Shown here: positions 15,253-29,000 of the stretch, piece by piece
Position numbering within the stretch: the first letter of the stretch is position 1
Layout of the letters: the number at the start of each line of letters is the position of its first letter
Source of the DNA: Liolophura sinensis
Lineage: Eukaryota; Mollusca; Polyplacophora; Chitonida; Chitonidae
Direction of reading: 5' to 3'
Assembly: GCF_032854445.1 (NCBI RefSeq)
Contig: NC_088299.1
Span: forward strand, 14,501,608 to 14,565,607
Length of the DNA stretch: 64,000 bases
Program-made: the position numbers and the translations under genes
Notes under the pieces: model-generated
Database searches by the model: none
Told to the model about the DNA's origin: nothing
Seen by the model: the letters and a program-made list of their open reading frames with translations, nothing else

Positions 15253-16164
15253 TACACAACTATAAATTGCTATATTCATTCTCCATAAAATATAGTTTGT
15301 TACATTTACACCTTCGTTTAAATTTGCACGGTTTACATCCTTTTATATTCGTTAGTATATTACATTTTCATAATTAATTTGCACCGTTTATTTCGTCTTT
15401 ATTCACAATAGACTAGGATTCTGCTGCTCATTTGTTTTTGATGTGATTATTCACCAGGTTCAGTGAGTGTTTTACCTACATTTTATTCGCTTTTTTTACT
15501 GTTTCTCTTCGTATTTTAATAGGAACATGGCTTTCTGGAATTAATACATGCAGGTACGCGCACTGACATGTGTTTCGAGAAACCTCGGTGAATGGTGCCC
15601 AAAATATATTACGGTATTTGTTCATTCCGCTGTAACGACGGCGAACCTGCAAGCTTATCAGTTTCGTTGACATGTGTTTATGTATAGCTTATATCGTCAC
15701 AGTATAGCTATATACTCGGTATGTTATCCACGTTAGAATAAAGAGGGGCATGGACACGTGGTTAATCCCCTGATGTCCCAGGTGGCGTTCCCACCGGCTC
15801 TTACCTGTTTACCAGTCGCCAGGTGTAATTTATGTATCTTTGTACCTGTGTTTATAAAGAGAGTGTAAGTGATTGCTGATAGATTCGTTGATAACAAATG
15901 CGGTTGTTTATGCATCACCATGGAGACGAGAGGTAAATACATGCACATGTGACCCAGCAATTCAGCCATGCAGACATGCGTATAAGCCCACCAAAGTTAG
16001 GAACTTCCACACTAATGTATTTTAAACATGGAAGTATACAATAAAAATGACTAATTTTACAGAATGAAGTTAATTTTCTATGATTTGTTTGCAAACTGTT
16101 CATTATTGTCTGCAAAATCACATGATACCTGGTAAGCAAATACACGTATGTAGCTCTTTTTTTA
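15253..16164. other. Intergenic, no gene seen
   Basis: AT-rich DNA without recognisable coding sequence or repeats. Confidence 0.5.
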
Positions 16165-16318
16165 TATCTCCCAAGCTTTGCAGGCTGGTGGCAAATGTTC
16201 CACGAACGACCGGAAAGGAAGTCAGCGTGAGCTGGACTTGAACTCACAGCCAACGCTCCTGTGATAGATTCGTGATTCAGCGTGCCGTGCTGGCACGCTA
16301 ACCACTCGGTCCTCATGT
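16165..16318 (-). repeat. SINE family A, 5' part only
   Basis: On the - strand it has the tRNA-like head, box B GAGTTCAAGTCC and the start of the core (TTCCTTTCCGGTCGTTCGTG). The 3' half and tail are missing. Confidence 0.7.
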
Positions 16319-17014
16319 AGCTTATAGTAAGTCCGGTGGATAATTGTCAATAAACTGGCTGAAGAGTCATGATTTCCACCGCCCAAGTAAAGAAATCCGA
16401 TCGCCAGTTTTAAGTCAAAAATGTTGTAAAGACGTTTATAAACATCATTACAAAAATTAATCAAACATTTAACATTTTGGTTTAATTTGAAGGTTTTTGA
16501 ATTTATGTTCAAACAAAGCAAATATAGGCTGATTTTTCATCAGTCGTTCACCAACCTGTCGCATACAGAAAGCCAGATTTGGATGAAATATAAGGACATG
16601 ACATATATTTAAGGACCACGTATTAAACTGATTGTAAATGGAAATGCTGCAACTGACACACCTGAAAATCCTCAATCTGTGAGATAGGAAATGAATTTGA
16701 AAGCACTTCTTATTCTCCATGAGGTATACAGCGGTGACCTTTACCACGGTAAGCTGAAATTAGCAGTCCTTTGATTATGCAACGAGACTATACGTGTTAA
16801 ACTCCGCCTTGGTTGCAGCTTGCAACTGCTCGTTTACCCCGGTCGCTTCCACCTATAAGTGAATTTTGAGGGAGGCGGGGTTGGGGGTGGGGGGGGGGGA
16901 GATTAAACAAAAATGAGATGAAAGTTAAAAATAAAAAAAATACTACATGTGCACGATTGTAGGCCTACTTGAGCGTGGAGTATCTTTATCTGTCATTCGT
17001 AATATTACACTCAG
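16319..17014. other. Intergenic, no gene seen
   Basis: Contains a G-rich run near 16868-16902 and otherwise unremarkable AT-rich DNA. Confidence 0.5.

Positions 17015-17075
<61 letters not shown>
17015..17075. repeat. (TA)n microsatellite
   Basis: About 30 uninterrupted TA dinucleotides. Confidence 0.95.
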
Positions 17076-17078
<3 letters not shown>

Positions 17079-17194
17079 GATTACCCCACTAATCAGATGG
17101 TCATCAGATAAACTCAAACAAGCAAGGTGTGTAAATGGGCATGCATGACAGTTATAACTCCATTCATATTCAGTATGCAATAAGCAAATAAAGT

Positions 17195-17330
17195 ACCATT
17201 GGTCCATCGCCTGGCGATGGCACGAAGCGATGGTACGATGGCACGAAGCTACGACATCGTTCGTGTAATCGGACCATCGCTTCGCATCATCGTGCCATCG
17301 CTTCGTGTCATCTCCGGTCGAGGAAGTCTG
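17195..17330. repeat. Interrupted palindrome rich in CGATGGC/GCTTCG motifs
   Basis: The stretch 17216-17240 and the reverse complement of 17286-17313 match at roughly 23 of 25 positions. Both are built from repeats of gatggcacgaagc. The GC content is higher than the flanks. It resembles the interior of the inverted-repeat element at 52791-52964 and may be a fold-back MITE whose ends I could not fix. Confidence 0.55.
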
Positions 17331-19599
17331 TCGTCTGAATGACGGTTGTATATTCTAGAATGTTCTCTGTTACTGCACTATAGAGCACATGTATTTTGTT
17401 AATTATGGCACACATATTCGACTTATTCAACACAAAGATTGTACAGTAGATTAACAGAACATTATATTAAATATGACACATGATGATTTCATAACATAAT
17501 ACATTCTAGCATCACTCAGATCACAGACTTTCTGTTGAACGTGACAGATTATACTGAGTCAGTTAGTCATGCGCTCAAATTCCAGTGCGAATATTTTGAG
17601 TCCAATGTTTGATCCGTGCACTGCAGAACTGAACCACTTCAATTAATGCATTTATGGTACAGCAGTTCTCGTCTACTAGTTTTCCAATTTATCCTTTCAA
17701 TTTCAACCCATATGATATGGTGTGTGCTGAGAAATAAATGGATAAGAAAAACTGCTGTAGGCCTATTTGAGTTTGTATTTCGTCCATGACTAAATTGTGT
17801 TTTGAGGCTTGTTTGGAAGGTGGGATCACATCCTACTGCAAGAATGTAAATTTCGGCTCCAAACTTAATACTTTAATGATTTGCCCGCAAAATACATTTT
17901 TGTGGCAATGTTTTAGGTTAAACAGATGCAGTGTACATAACAATGAGCTGTGATTGGGAGCACTTGGCAACAATGTACACAAATAAAACGTGAAAACTTT
18001 CGCCGGGTCTCCCAGTTATGTTTGAGTCAAGCTTTGCAAGTACTGGAATGTTTGCTCATGACAAGGGGAACGGTCATGATGCCGAAAGGGTACATAAAGC
18101 TGGTCTCTGCATACAAACAGTTGACAGGCGGTAACCCACCTCGAGAGCCTCAACCAATTGGCCAGCCAAACAAATGTACCGGTACAGATCGATTGAATGG
18201 ATTAATTTACGGTGTGAGCCGTCGAATGGACTTCGATCTTACACGTCAGTATTGCACAAAAGCTGGTCCAAAATAGTTTTTACTGAAGACAGAAAATCCC
18301 TCGAGTACAACAACAATGGACAATACTGAAGCTATTCTGCGGGGCAGTGTTCAAAACTTGACATGTCTGCATAACTAAGTTTGCTGTCAGATTTTGTACA
18401 CATGTTACACCTGAGAAACCCACGAGTCAATCTACACTAGGAACGAGGTGGTAACGGTACAATGGCAGGCCTGGAATGCGGGGCTTTGTCCTTCACGCAT
18501 GTGCAATGAGAGCTACTTAAAGGCTCATACTATAAGTTTTATAATAGACACCGTATTCTTAATTTATCTAAACCCCATCCATAATTTTGTGATGAAGAGA
18601 GAAAGAGAAATGATAAAATTACACGAAATTAACAACACCTTGCGTGGCTTAGGTATGCGGTTTAATTAAGGATCGGGTAAAAGTAACACCTGTACGTTAC
18701 CATGGTAACATGACGCATCTATTGTGCAGCTAAGGATGTGCAGCTACCCAATGATATGTGATATAATGTTAATTTCAAAAGATTAATTACATGTTTCATA
18801 TTGGAATGAGTTTTACCCTGCACAAAACTGAACTCTTAGCACTCTCAATCAGTGCTGATAAACATTTTATAATTCTTTGATGACAACAAGGCACGCATAT
18901 GCAGATCGCCAATTCCGTGAAAACATGCTCCATTTGCTTCATATACAAATCTATAGTACCAAGTACGTGCACATCACGTGAATGTATTCCGTCATTATAA
19001 CATAATACATGTGTCAAATTCAACATAATATCCTGTTAACCTATATACAATCTTTATGCTCAGTTAATAGAATATGTGCCCTATATACATAATAGAATCA
19101 TTTGCTGCAATAACTAATCCGTTCTTGTATCACTCAGACAATTATTTTGAGAGTATAGCTTTTGTTTTACTTCAGATGTACATGCGCACCTTGCAGGTTC
19201 TTGTACTACAGAGAGGTACACTGGTTTTAGCTCTTGTTAGTTCTATGAATATTTATTTATATAGATAGATCTTTAATGCCTTGGGCCAATTGGTCCATCA
19301 GCTTATAGATATTATAGCATACAATAACATGGCGAACAATATTTATATAGTCGGCAAAACAATCCGATGAAAGTACACTGATTGTTAGTTTTAAATGTTT
19401 TGTATATATACATCGACAATCTTCTAACAATAGCCACATTGTTATAAGTCATTAACTGAGTGAAGTTTTCCATACCTGGATATCTGTAAAATATGTATCT
19501 ATATACTTTTTATTCAATTCAACATACATGGGACAAACCAATACGAAATTATATTCATCTTCGATTACATTGCAATTACTACATTTCCTTTCTTCAAAG
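17331..19599. other. Intergenic, no gene recognised
   Basis: AT-rich DNA. A 108-codon open frame at 17950-18276 (+) has no recognisable similarity and no clear splice or promoter context, so no gene is called. Confidence 0.5.
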
Positions 19600-19708
19600 G
19601 GTATTTTCCCCGGTTTCCTCCCACCATAATGCTGGCAGCCATCGTATAAGTGAAATATTCTTGAGTAAGGCGTAAAACATCAATCAAAATAAAACAAATA
19701 AATCAAAG
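19600..19708 (+). repeat. SINE family A, 3' fragment
   Basis: Core end GGTTTCCTCCCACCATAATG, then TATAAGTGAAATATTCTTGA and an A/T-rich tail. The head is absent. Confidence 0.75.
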
Positions 19709-20307
19709 GGTATTTTGTTTAGTTTAGTCCATCTACCTACTTCAATCATACGTCTGTGTGGAGAGCAACGCAGTTGGGTCGTTGCGATTCGAAAGTGTTT
19801 TACCGTGATCATTTCAATGTATGGTTTCATCTCAAAGTCTTGTAATTTCATGAAAATCTCCCCTCCCTAATGTTACTTCTTAACCTAGAAGTATATAGTG
19901 CTGATGGCCATTTTGGGACGATCAACAGACTTGTTTGGTACTTCATATTAAATTCAACGTAAACCAGCCGGGCAAATTAGCAAGCAGACGCCAGAACATT
20001 ATTTCGCTTATGCCTTTAGTCACATGATCACGACAGCTTGTAAACATCCATCGCTTGATGGCAAGCATCGCCTTATTGTTCTCTGCATGCACTTACCTTA
20101 GGTATAAAGCATTCACAATTGTTCACGACCTATATTTGTCATTTTTTTTATTTCTCCCAATATAGGTAACACAATAATCAAAACAAGAACTAACAACTAT
20201 ATATCAAAGAACCGCAAATATCAACGCTCCTCATGCCAGGAATATGCGTGAGATGTAAATAGATTTTTGGATTACAGCTTATTAATTTTGTTATTTATTT
20301 GATGATA
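19709..20307. other. Intergenic, no gene seen
   Basis: No coding region or repeat family recognised. Confidence 0.5.
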
Positions 20308-20547
20308 GGATATCCGTGACCGAGTGGTTAACCTGTTAGTACAGCACAATACGGTCGCTGTCAGTTCAAGTCCTTCTCATGTTGACTTCCCTTTCAGTCT
20401 TACGTGGGAAGTTCTGACAGCAAACCTGCGGATGGTCGTGATATTGTCTTGTTTCTTCCCACTATAATGCTGGCTACCGTTGTGTAAGTGAAATATTCTT
20501 GAGCACGCCGTAAAATAGCAAATAAGTAAGTAAATAAATAAATAAAT
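20308..20547 (+). repeat. SINE family A, full-length but diverged
   Basis: Head CCGTGACCGAGTGGTTAACC, box B CAGTTCAAGTCC, core with TTACGTGGGAAGTTCTGACA, and a long (TAAA)n tail ending at 20547. It lies 0.64 kb upstream of beta-tubulin gene 2. Confidence 0.8.
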
Positions 20548-21098
20548 TGGTATATTTACTTGATTATTTCTTTTTTTGTGATATAAACATGTACACCCGT
20601 GTGGAGCCTCATGGACAAATTGATAAACGCATGTCTAGGACGGTCTGTTGTGGGGAACTTTTAAAAGCACTTAAACTACCCGGTGGCATTCTCTTGTAAA
20701 AGGGTGTGAATTTCAGTAGGACCATTCATTCTGTTGTCAGCTAACTTTGACTTAAACAAACCTGCCCGCCCAAAGTCTTTCTGAGCTGAATTGCCCCTTT
20801 TTCGCTGCCCTTTATTTGCAGGCTTTTAACGGCGTGAGTGTATAGTTTCTTTATGAGACGAGATTCTTTCACTTGGAGAGAGGTAAATAGCAACACGACT
20901 TGCAGTAACAAACTCGGAACTATTTTTCTGACACAAAATAGTGCCCCTTTGATCATTTTAATCTGTCTCGAAGAAACTTGATTCATGCTAACATGTTGTA
21001 ACATGCCTTTAGACACGTACGTGCTTCACAAATAACGGTGAGAGATGGCGTAGGAGGACATCGATATCTCCAACGGTAAATCGGCCACAGATGAGTCG

Positions 21099-21107
21099 TA
21101 TATAAAT
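21099..21107 (+). promoter_or_regulatory. Probable TATA box of beta-tubulin gene 2
   Basis: TATATAAAT lies about 85 bp before the start codon. That leaves room for a transcription start near 21130 and a 5' UTR of about 55-60 bp. No equivalent TATA was seen in gene 1, suggesting different promoter types in the two copies. Confidence 0.55.
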
Positions 21108-21187
21108 TGAAAGTTTGGAATTAATCGCCACCCAGTGACTAACATTATCGAACTCGGACGCTCGCAGCTGTCACATCGTAATTCACA

Positions 21188-23654
<2,467 letters not shown>

Positions 23655-24043
23655 TTCAACAACAACAGTAGGTGCCCATGAGAAAAAACTGTCAACAACG
23701 GGTCGTCTTAAGCATTATGGACAAGAGTAAAGCGAAACACCGGAGACAAGATGACTATCAGCGAGAATATTGGCAATGACGATAACTAAGCTCCGATACT
23801 GCATTTTCGAGGGCATTTTTCCATGCATTAATTATTATGCATAGTATTCCATCAGTATCACATCCCATCCCGTCATAAGAAATGATGTAAAGATGCAAAC
23901 TGAAGATAACTGGGGGAGTTGATTTAAAAACATTAAAATCTTTTTATAATGTCCCTGGATTTAAATCCAGCAAGTGCGATTTGCAAGTTACTCTAGCCAT
24001 TTATCTAAGACTCTGTGTTCATTTCGTCTCTCGGAAAAAAGTA

Positions 24044-24059
24044 AATAAAAAAAAATAAA
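24044..24059 (+). terminator. Polyadenylation signals of beta-tubulin gene 2
   Basis: Two AATAAA hexamers (24044-24049 and 24054-24059) within an A-rich stretch about 390 bp after the stop codon. Confidence 0.6.
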
Positions 24060-24279
24060 AAAAATCGTACATTGTGACTCTTCTTGTCTTTTCTCAATTA
24101 TCCAGCATCTCACGTGTATATACACATATATAGTTCAAAATCAGTAGTGTTCCTTTTTCAGGTTAGAGTGAAACACAGAAGCCTACTTCTTGCTCTACAT
24201 TTCACCATGATATGTGTGAAATAGTGCAAATGTGGCGTTAAACCTCAATGATGCATTGATTGTTATGGCTGCATGTACA

Positions 24280-24390
24280 ATCTGAGAACGGTCGTGGGTT
24301 GTTTCCTCTCACCATGATGCTGTTCGCCGATGTATATAAAATGAAATATTCTTGAGTATAGTGTCAAAGTTGAATCAAATAAATAAATCA
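24280..24390 (+). repeat. SINE family A, 3' fragment
   Basis: Contains GGTCGTGGGTTGTTTCCTCT, ATGAAATATTCTTGAGTATA and a tail of AAATAAATAAAT. The head is missing. Confidence 0.65.
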
Positions 24391-24424
24391 GTATGTTTGT
24401 TTGATTGGGTTTACCGGGGCGTCC

Positions 24425-24535
24425 CTGTTTCCGTCTTAGCACGGAGGTGTCGCCTTTTAACAGGTCTGTCTCATTACTGACATGTAATAGTGCTGCCTCA
24501 CTGGAAGGTCATGCTGAAGAAACCTGGACCGATTC
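24425..24535 (-). repeat. SINE family C, fragment
   Basis: Shares the order of motifs gtgctgcctcactggaaggt and catgctgaagaaacctgg with the 3055-3325 copy. Only part of the body is present. Confidence 0.4.
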
Positions 24536-24723
24536 CACAAAGCCATTTCTGACTAAATAAAATGCTTAGTTTTTGGTTCTGAGTGTTGACATTTGCACAC
24601 AATTGTCTGAAGATAATATTGATAAGATGGACACAATATTAATTCCTATGGCCGAATATTAATCTTTAAGATCGTATTTCAAATCTTTATTTATGTCAGA
24701 AATGGCTTTGTGGAACCGACCCC
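24529..24723. mobile_element. MITE-like element with about 28-bp terminal inverted repeats
   Basis: The left end (ATTCCACAAAGCCATTTCTG region, 24529-24556) is the near-perfect inverse of 24694-24723, with about three mismatches in the outermost ten bases. The roughly 195 bp element has an AT-rich non-coding interior. The terminus resembles that of the element at 41568-41727 (both have a gg...ttcca/tttca then cgaaa/caaag layout). Confidence 0.7.
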
Positions 24724-24864
24724 AGACATAACATCCAGTAATAGGCAATAAAGTCAGGCAGTACTGACGACACCTGATGGTCCAGTTTACATGTCCTAAA
24801 TACATATTCCTTCCCATTTTCGCCAAGCAACTATAAGGAAGTATACGAAAATTGCAAAGTATAT

Positions 24865-25045
24865 AGACTGATTGATTGATTGCTTGATTGAGTGAGCCGT
24901 GTACCCAAGAATTTTTCACTTACACATGACGGTGATCAGGTTTCTGGGAGAAAGAAACTGGAATGCCCGGAATAAACCACGGACCTTCGACTGGTACCTG
25001 ATAAACCTCCTGACTTGAACCCACAGGCCTAACAACGACAGTTTA
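24865..25045 (-). repeat. SINE family A, diverged copy
   Basis: On the - strand: box-B-like GGGTTCAAGTCAGG, a remnant of the core (TCGAAGGTCCGTGGTTTATT), AAGTGAAAAATTCTTGGGTA and a (TCAA)n tail. Confidence 0.55.
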
Positions 25046-25639
25046 AGAAGAACACACTGGACCTCATTGGTCTAGGGCATGATTGCAGTCACACCGAGCC
25101 AGTGCCTTATCCATCTGAACCGGCGAGTTCCCACCAGGTAGGCCTACAGAGCTGCTTAGGCATGGCTTGAGTAGTATTTGAACCCTCCCGTCTCGGTTAC
25201 CACTCGGGTCTATACTGTTGACTATTCTGACGTCACATGTAGAGAGCCCAGCTTAAGTTTTATAGAACAAATGTCTGAATATGATCAATCTAATGCACAT
25301 GCACGAATTGCCACAAAACTATGGTTTTCTGCAAACACCCCTTTTTTAAACATGTATATAGTATTAAGCGATACTACACGTATTAAGCCAACAGTTTCCA
25401 CGTATACGCCCACAGCGTGCTTCTACATGAAGCAGGAAAAACTCACAGCATGCACACATACTTGCGTGTTACGGTACTACATACCATGTAACCGTGTGAT
25501 AATTTCATAGAAGTTTGAAAAAGTAAAAGTCTTGTTTCGGGGCCTACTTTGAAATGTATTTCATTACGCAATGTACTGGTACTGGTATGCCAGTCTTATA
25601 ACTACGGTACCGGGTATCAATCATTTCACTCAGCATCCG
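25046..25639. other. Intergenic, no gene seen
   Basis: Contains a 110-codon open frame without recognisable similarity, and no clear repeats. Confidence 0.45.
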
Positions 25640-25850
25640 AAATCACAGTAGTCTGCAGTTTTATACGACATGCATGAGTTGTCTGAGACTGTCATATGCC
25701 GATGGAGAGTCATTATAGGGGTATTCTTAGCGCCAAATGAGGTGGCAGCAAGTGCCATTTTTACAATAATAGGATGATCCGACCTTTTATCCCAGGTCTC
25801 TTGACTCGGATGAGCACGCTCTAGCCATTAGGCCACCAAAGCAGTTTTTA
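25640..25850 (-). repeat. SINE family C
   Basis: On the - strand the tRNA-like head GGTGGCCTAATGGCTAGAGC is followed by a degenerate box B and by TGGCACTTGCTGCCACCTCA. This matches the layout of the copy at 3055-3325. Confidence 0.6.
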
Positions 25851-26029
25851 AAGATACAGTCCCAATACATATCAAACAGACTAACATTAAATGTCAATAC
25901 GCTGTTGCTCGGGGACAGCATGAGCTTACTTGAGGCAGCCTATTTCCAAACAACGCCTGATGTGGACTCGGCCTGCTTGCAACATGTGCGGAACACCGAA
26001 CGAAGGGGGATAACTCTAGCAGCATCGCG

Positions 26030-29000
26030 ATGGCTGTGACTCGCCTGGCGAGACTTGGAGTTTTGAGAGCGGATTCTGCGCGATGTTTGTGTGGTCAGGC
26101 TTCAAGACATTTAATTACAAACAGCACGTCATCCTTTTCATCTTCAGCTAATGGAAATGGGTATGATTGGGGATGGATATGATTAACTGGAAATGTTTCC
26201 CTTTTCATTCAAAGTTAACGTCAGCGTAAAAAGTTTTGGAGCTGTTGTTGTTGCTGCTGCTGTCTCCTCTCCGGGACTCAAACTCTTTCTCACCCCTACC
26301 TCCATGTGCCCTACAATAATTCAATTAAATTAAGACTTGAGGTCTATTTTCAACAATTTAGGCAGATAAATATCAGTAATTGTTGAAAATAATTGAACTA
26401 TCCCCACAAGAACGACTTACAACTGTTTCAACTGCATTAAAATTAAGTGTGGCTCTCTTTTATGGTGGGGGAGGGGGGTGGGGGAAGTCAAGGTAGTCAA
26501 TCAAGTGTCAAAACTACCTCTCCTGCAGACTGCATAATGAGGATTTATTTTGCAGTTACATTGCGAATGACCATGATAGATATTGTGATAGACAATGATA
26601 GATATTGTGATGGACAATGATAGATATTGTGATAGACAATGATAGACATTGCGAATGACCATGATAGATATTGTGATAGACAATGATAGATATTGTGAAT
26701 GACCATGATAGAAGTTTCGGATTTAAAGATTCAATTACAGCTTGATTTGTAATTTCATGTTTTTACTTTTAATGTCTCATTCGCTGTGAGTTTAAGTCTA
26801 GAGCATGCTGGCTTCCTTTCCGGCCATATGTCAGGAGGTCAGTCAGCAACCTGTGTATGGTCATGGGTTTCCCCCGAGCTCTGCCTGGTTTCCTCCCACC
26901 ATGTTGCTGGGCACCGGCGTATAAGTGAAATATTCTTGGGTACAGTGTAAAATACCAATCAGATAAATCCAATAAATCAATGTCTCATTCACATGTTATC
27001 ATTCAGTCACTAGGTGTTTTCCAGAGACAAAAACACAGGTGTATTTATCTCTTTTAACAATCTTTTTAACAACGATAAATTGTATCTGTCATGAGTTTTT
27101 TTTTCCTGAAACATTTTTCCTATGTGTGCGAAAGATTACATTAACAATTTGTGATTGTCATACTTTGTTTGTCTCCGTGTTTTGTAGAATATTATTTAAT
27201 CTACATAATTTTTTTAGTTCCATTCAGTCTGAGAAGAAAGAAGTGAATGGTGTTCAGCTGCACTATGAGAAGACTGGCAGTGGGGATCATGCTGTCTTTT
27301 TGCTTCCAGGAGCTTTAGGTAAAGTGATAGAAACATGGATTTCTATGTTCATTCATTTATTTATTTATTTATTCATTCATCATAAGGTGTAGTTCCTGAT
27401 ACTTACTGTTCAATATTCTAAATAAGAATGAACCAACAAGGGAAAAAAAAGAGTTTTAAGTGAACTTAAGCTAGCCCCATGTTGGAGAGCTATAGGCTAG
27501 TCTCCTGGAAAGCCATGCTTGCGTAGGCGTTGCCGTGGAGAAGGGAAGGAATGGGAAAGTTCTGCTTTTATGTATAGAACATAATGAATGCATTGAAGTT
27601 AATCATCAATTGTGTCTTTACTAAATCATTAGGACAAAGCACAGTTTCAATTGCATGTTAATATTTCCTTTTGATAGAGCTTGTACATTAATGTATTTTT
27701 TTTTACAAAGGTGTCATCTGCATGTGAATTTAAGATTGAAAAATATTTACTCATCATTCAGAATCAACATTTATACAGAATGAAATGTATTTACATACTT
27801 TTCCAACTTTTCAAGCAGTCTTGATGGTTCTAATTTAAACTGTTGTTAAACTGTGTTACATTTACATCAACATGTCATTATTATAATTCAAAGGATAAAT
27901 GTTTATCTTTGATCGTAAAATGTTTTAATTTTCCTCCATACTTGTTCAGTGTTGTTCTGAAATTAATTTAGTGGTGTTTGGATATGAGATAAAACAGAAG
28001 ATAAACTATCTTGACACAGACAAGTCTGTTTCTCCTCATGCTCTGCATCTTTTTTTTTTACCTTTTCATCGACTTTGATTCAGTGGAATCGAAACATACA
28101 GTTTTTATCAAAATTATGCTAAAATGATTCGTTTGTGTCACTGCAAATTTCATAAAACTGCAAATTAGAATGTTTCAAAAATATTAGTTGCAGAGGCAGT
28201 TGAAGAATAGGGAAAGATTTTTTTTTTCTTTTTTTTTTTTTTGTAAATGAATCATCTAATTGTTTTGCTGTATAAAGATATCAAAACTAAGTACAGTACC
28301 TAGCACAGCCCTGATCTGCGGCATCCTCTGAATATTAGCAACAATATTATTTGTCTGAAGTAAAAGTATTTTGCCATGACTGGTATTATAGGCTGTTCAA
28401 GGACAGATTTTGGTCCTCAACTTGAGAAGCTGAACAAGGAGAAGTTCACCGTTTTCTGCTGGGACCCTCGAGGATATGGAAAAAGTCGCCCACCCGACCG
28501 AGACTGGCCCCTGGACTTCTACGGTAGAGATGCTGAGGATGCCACAGCCCTAATTAAGGTGTGTAATGGGTCCTGCTGTACGCCCAACATTTCAGTCTCC
28601 TGTGCGATTCTTGTCCCCTTTGTTGGGGCCTTGCTGGCTCTGATAGATAAGACTCAGACTTGCTGCAACTGTCATGCCCTTGATAAATCTGCTCACAGCC
28701 TAAATCCAGATCCTGGTGTATCGGCCACGGCTCTGTCCAGAGGTTTGTGGTGGGAGGGGAGGTGGGATAGAGGTGCAGGGTGTGTGTGTGTGGAGTAGTG
28801 GGTTGGAGGGGAGGTGTGATAGAGGTGCAAGGTGTGCATGTGTGTGGAGTAGTGGGGTGGAGGGGGGCGTGATAGGGCTGTCAGGTGTTTGTGTGGAGTA
28901 GCAGGTTGGGAGGGGGAGGTGTGATAGGGTGTCAGATGTTTGTGTGGAGTAGCAGGGTGGGAGGGAAGTTGTGAATGAGCACTGTGTTCAGGGTTAGGTA

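Noticed and set aside
17950-18276. 108-codon frame
   Set aside because: No recognisable domain, no conserved splice sites or second copy; length is compatible with chance.
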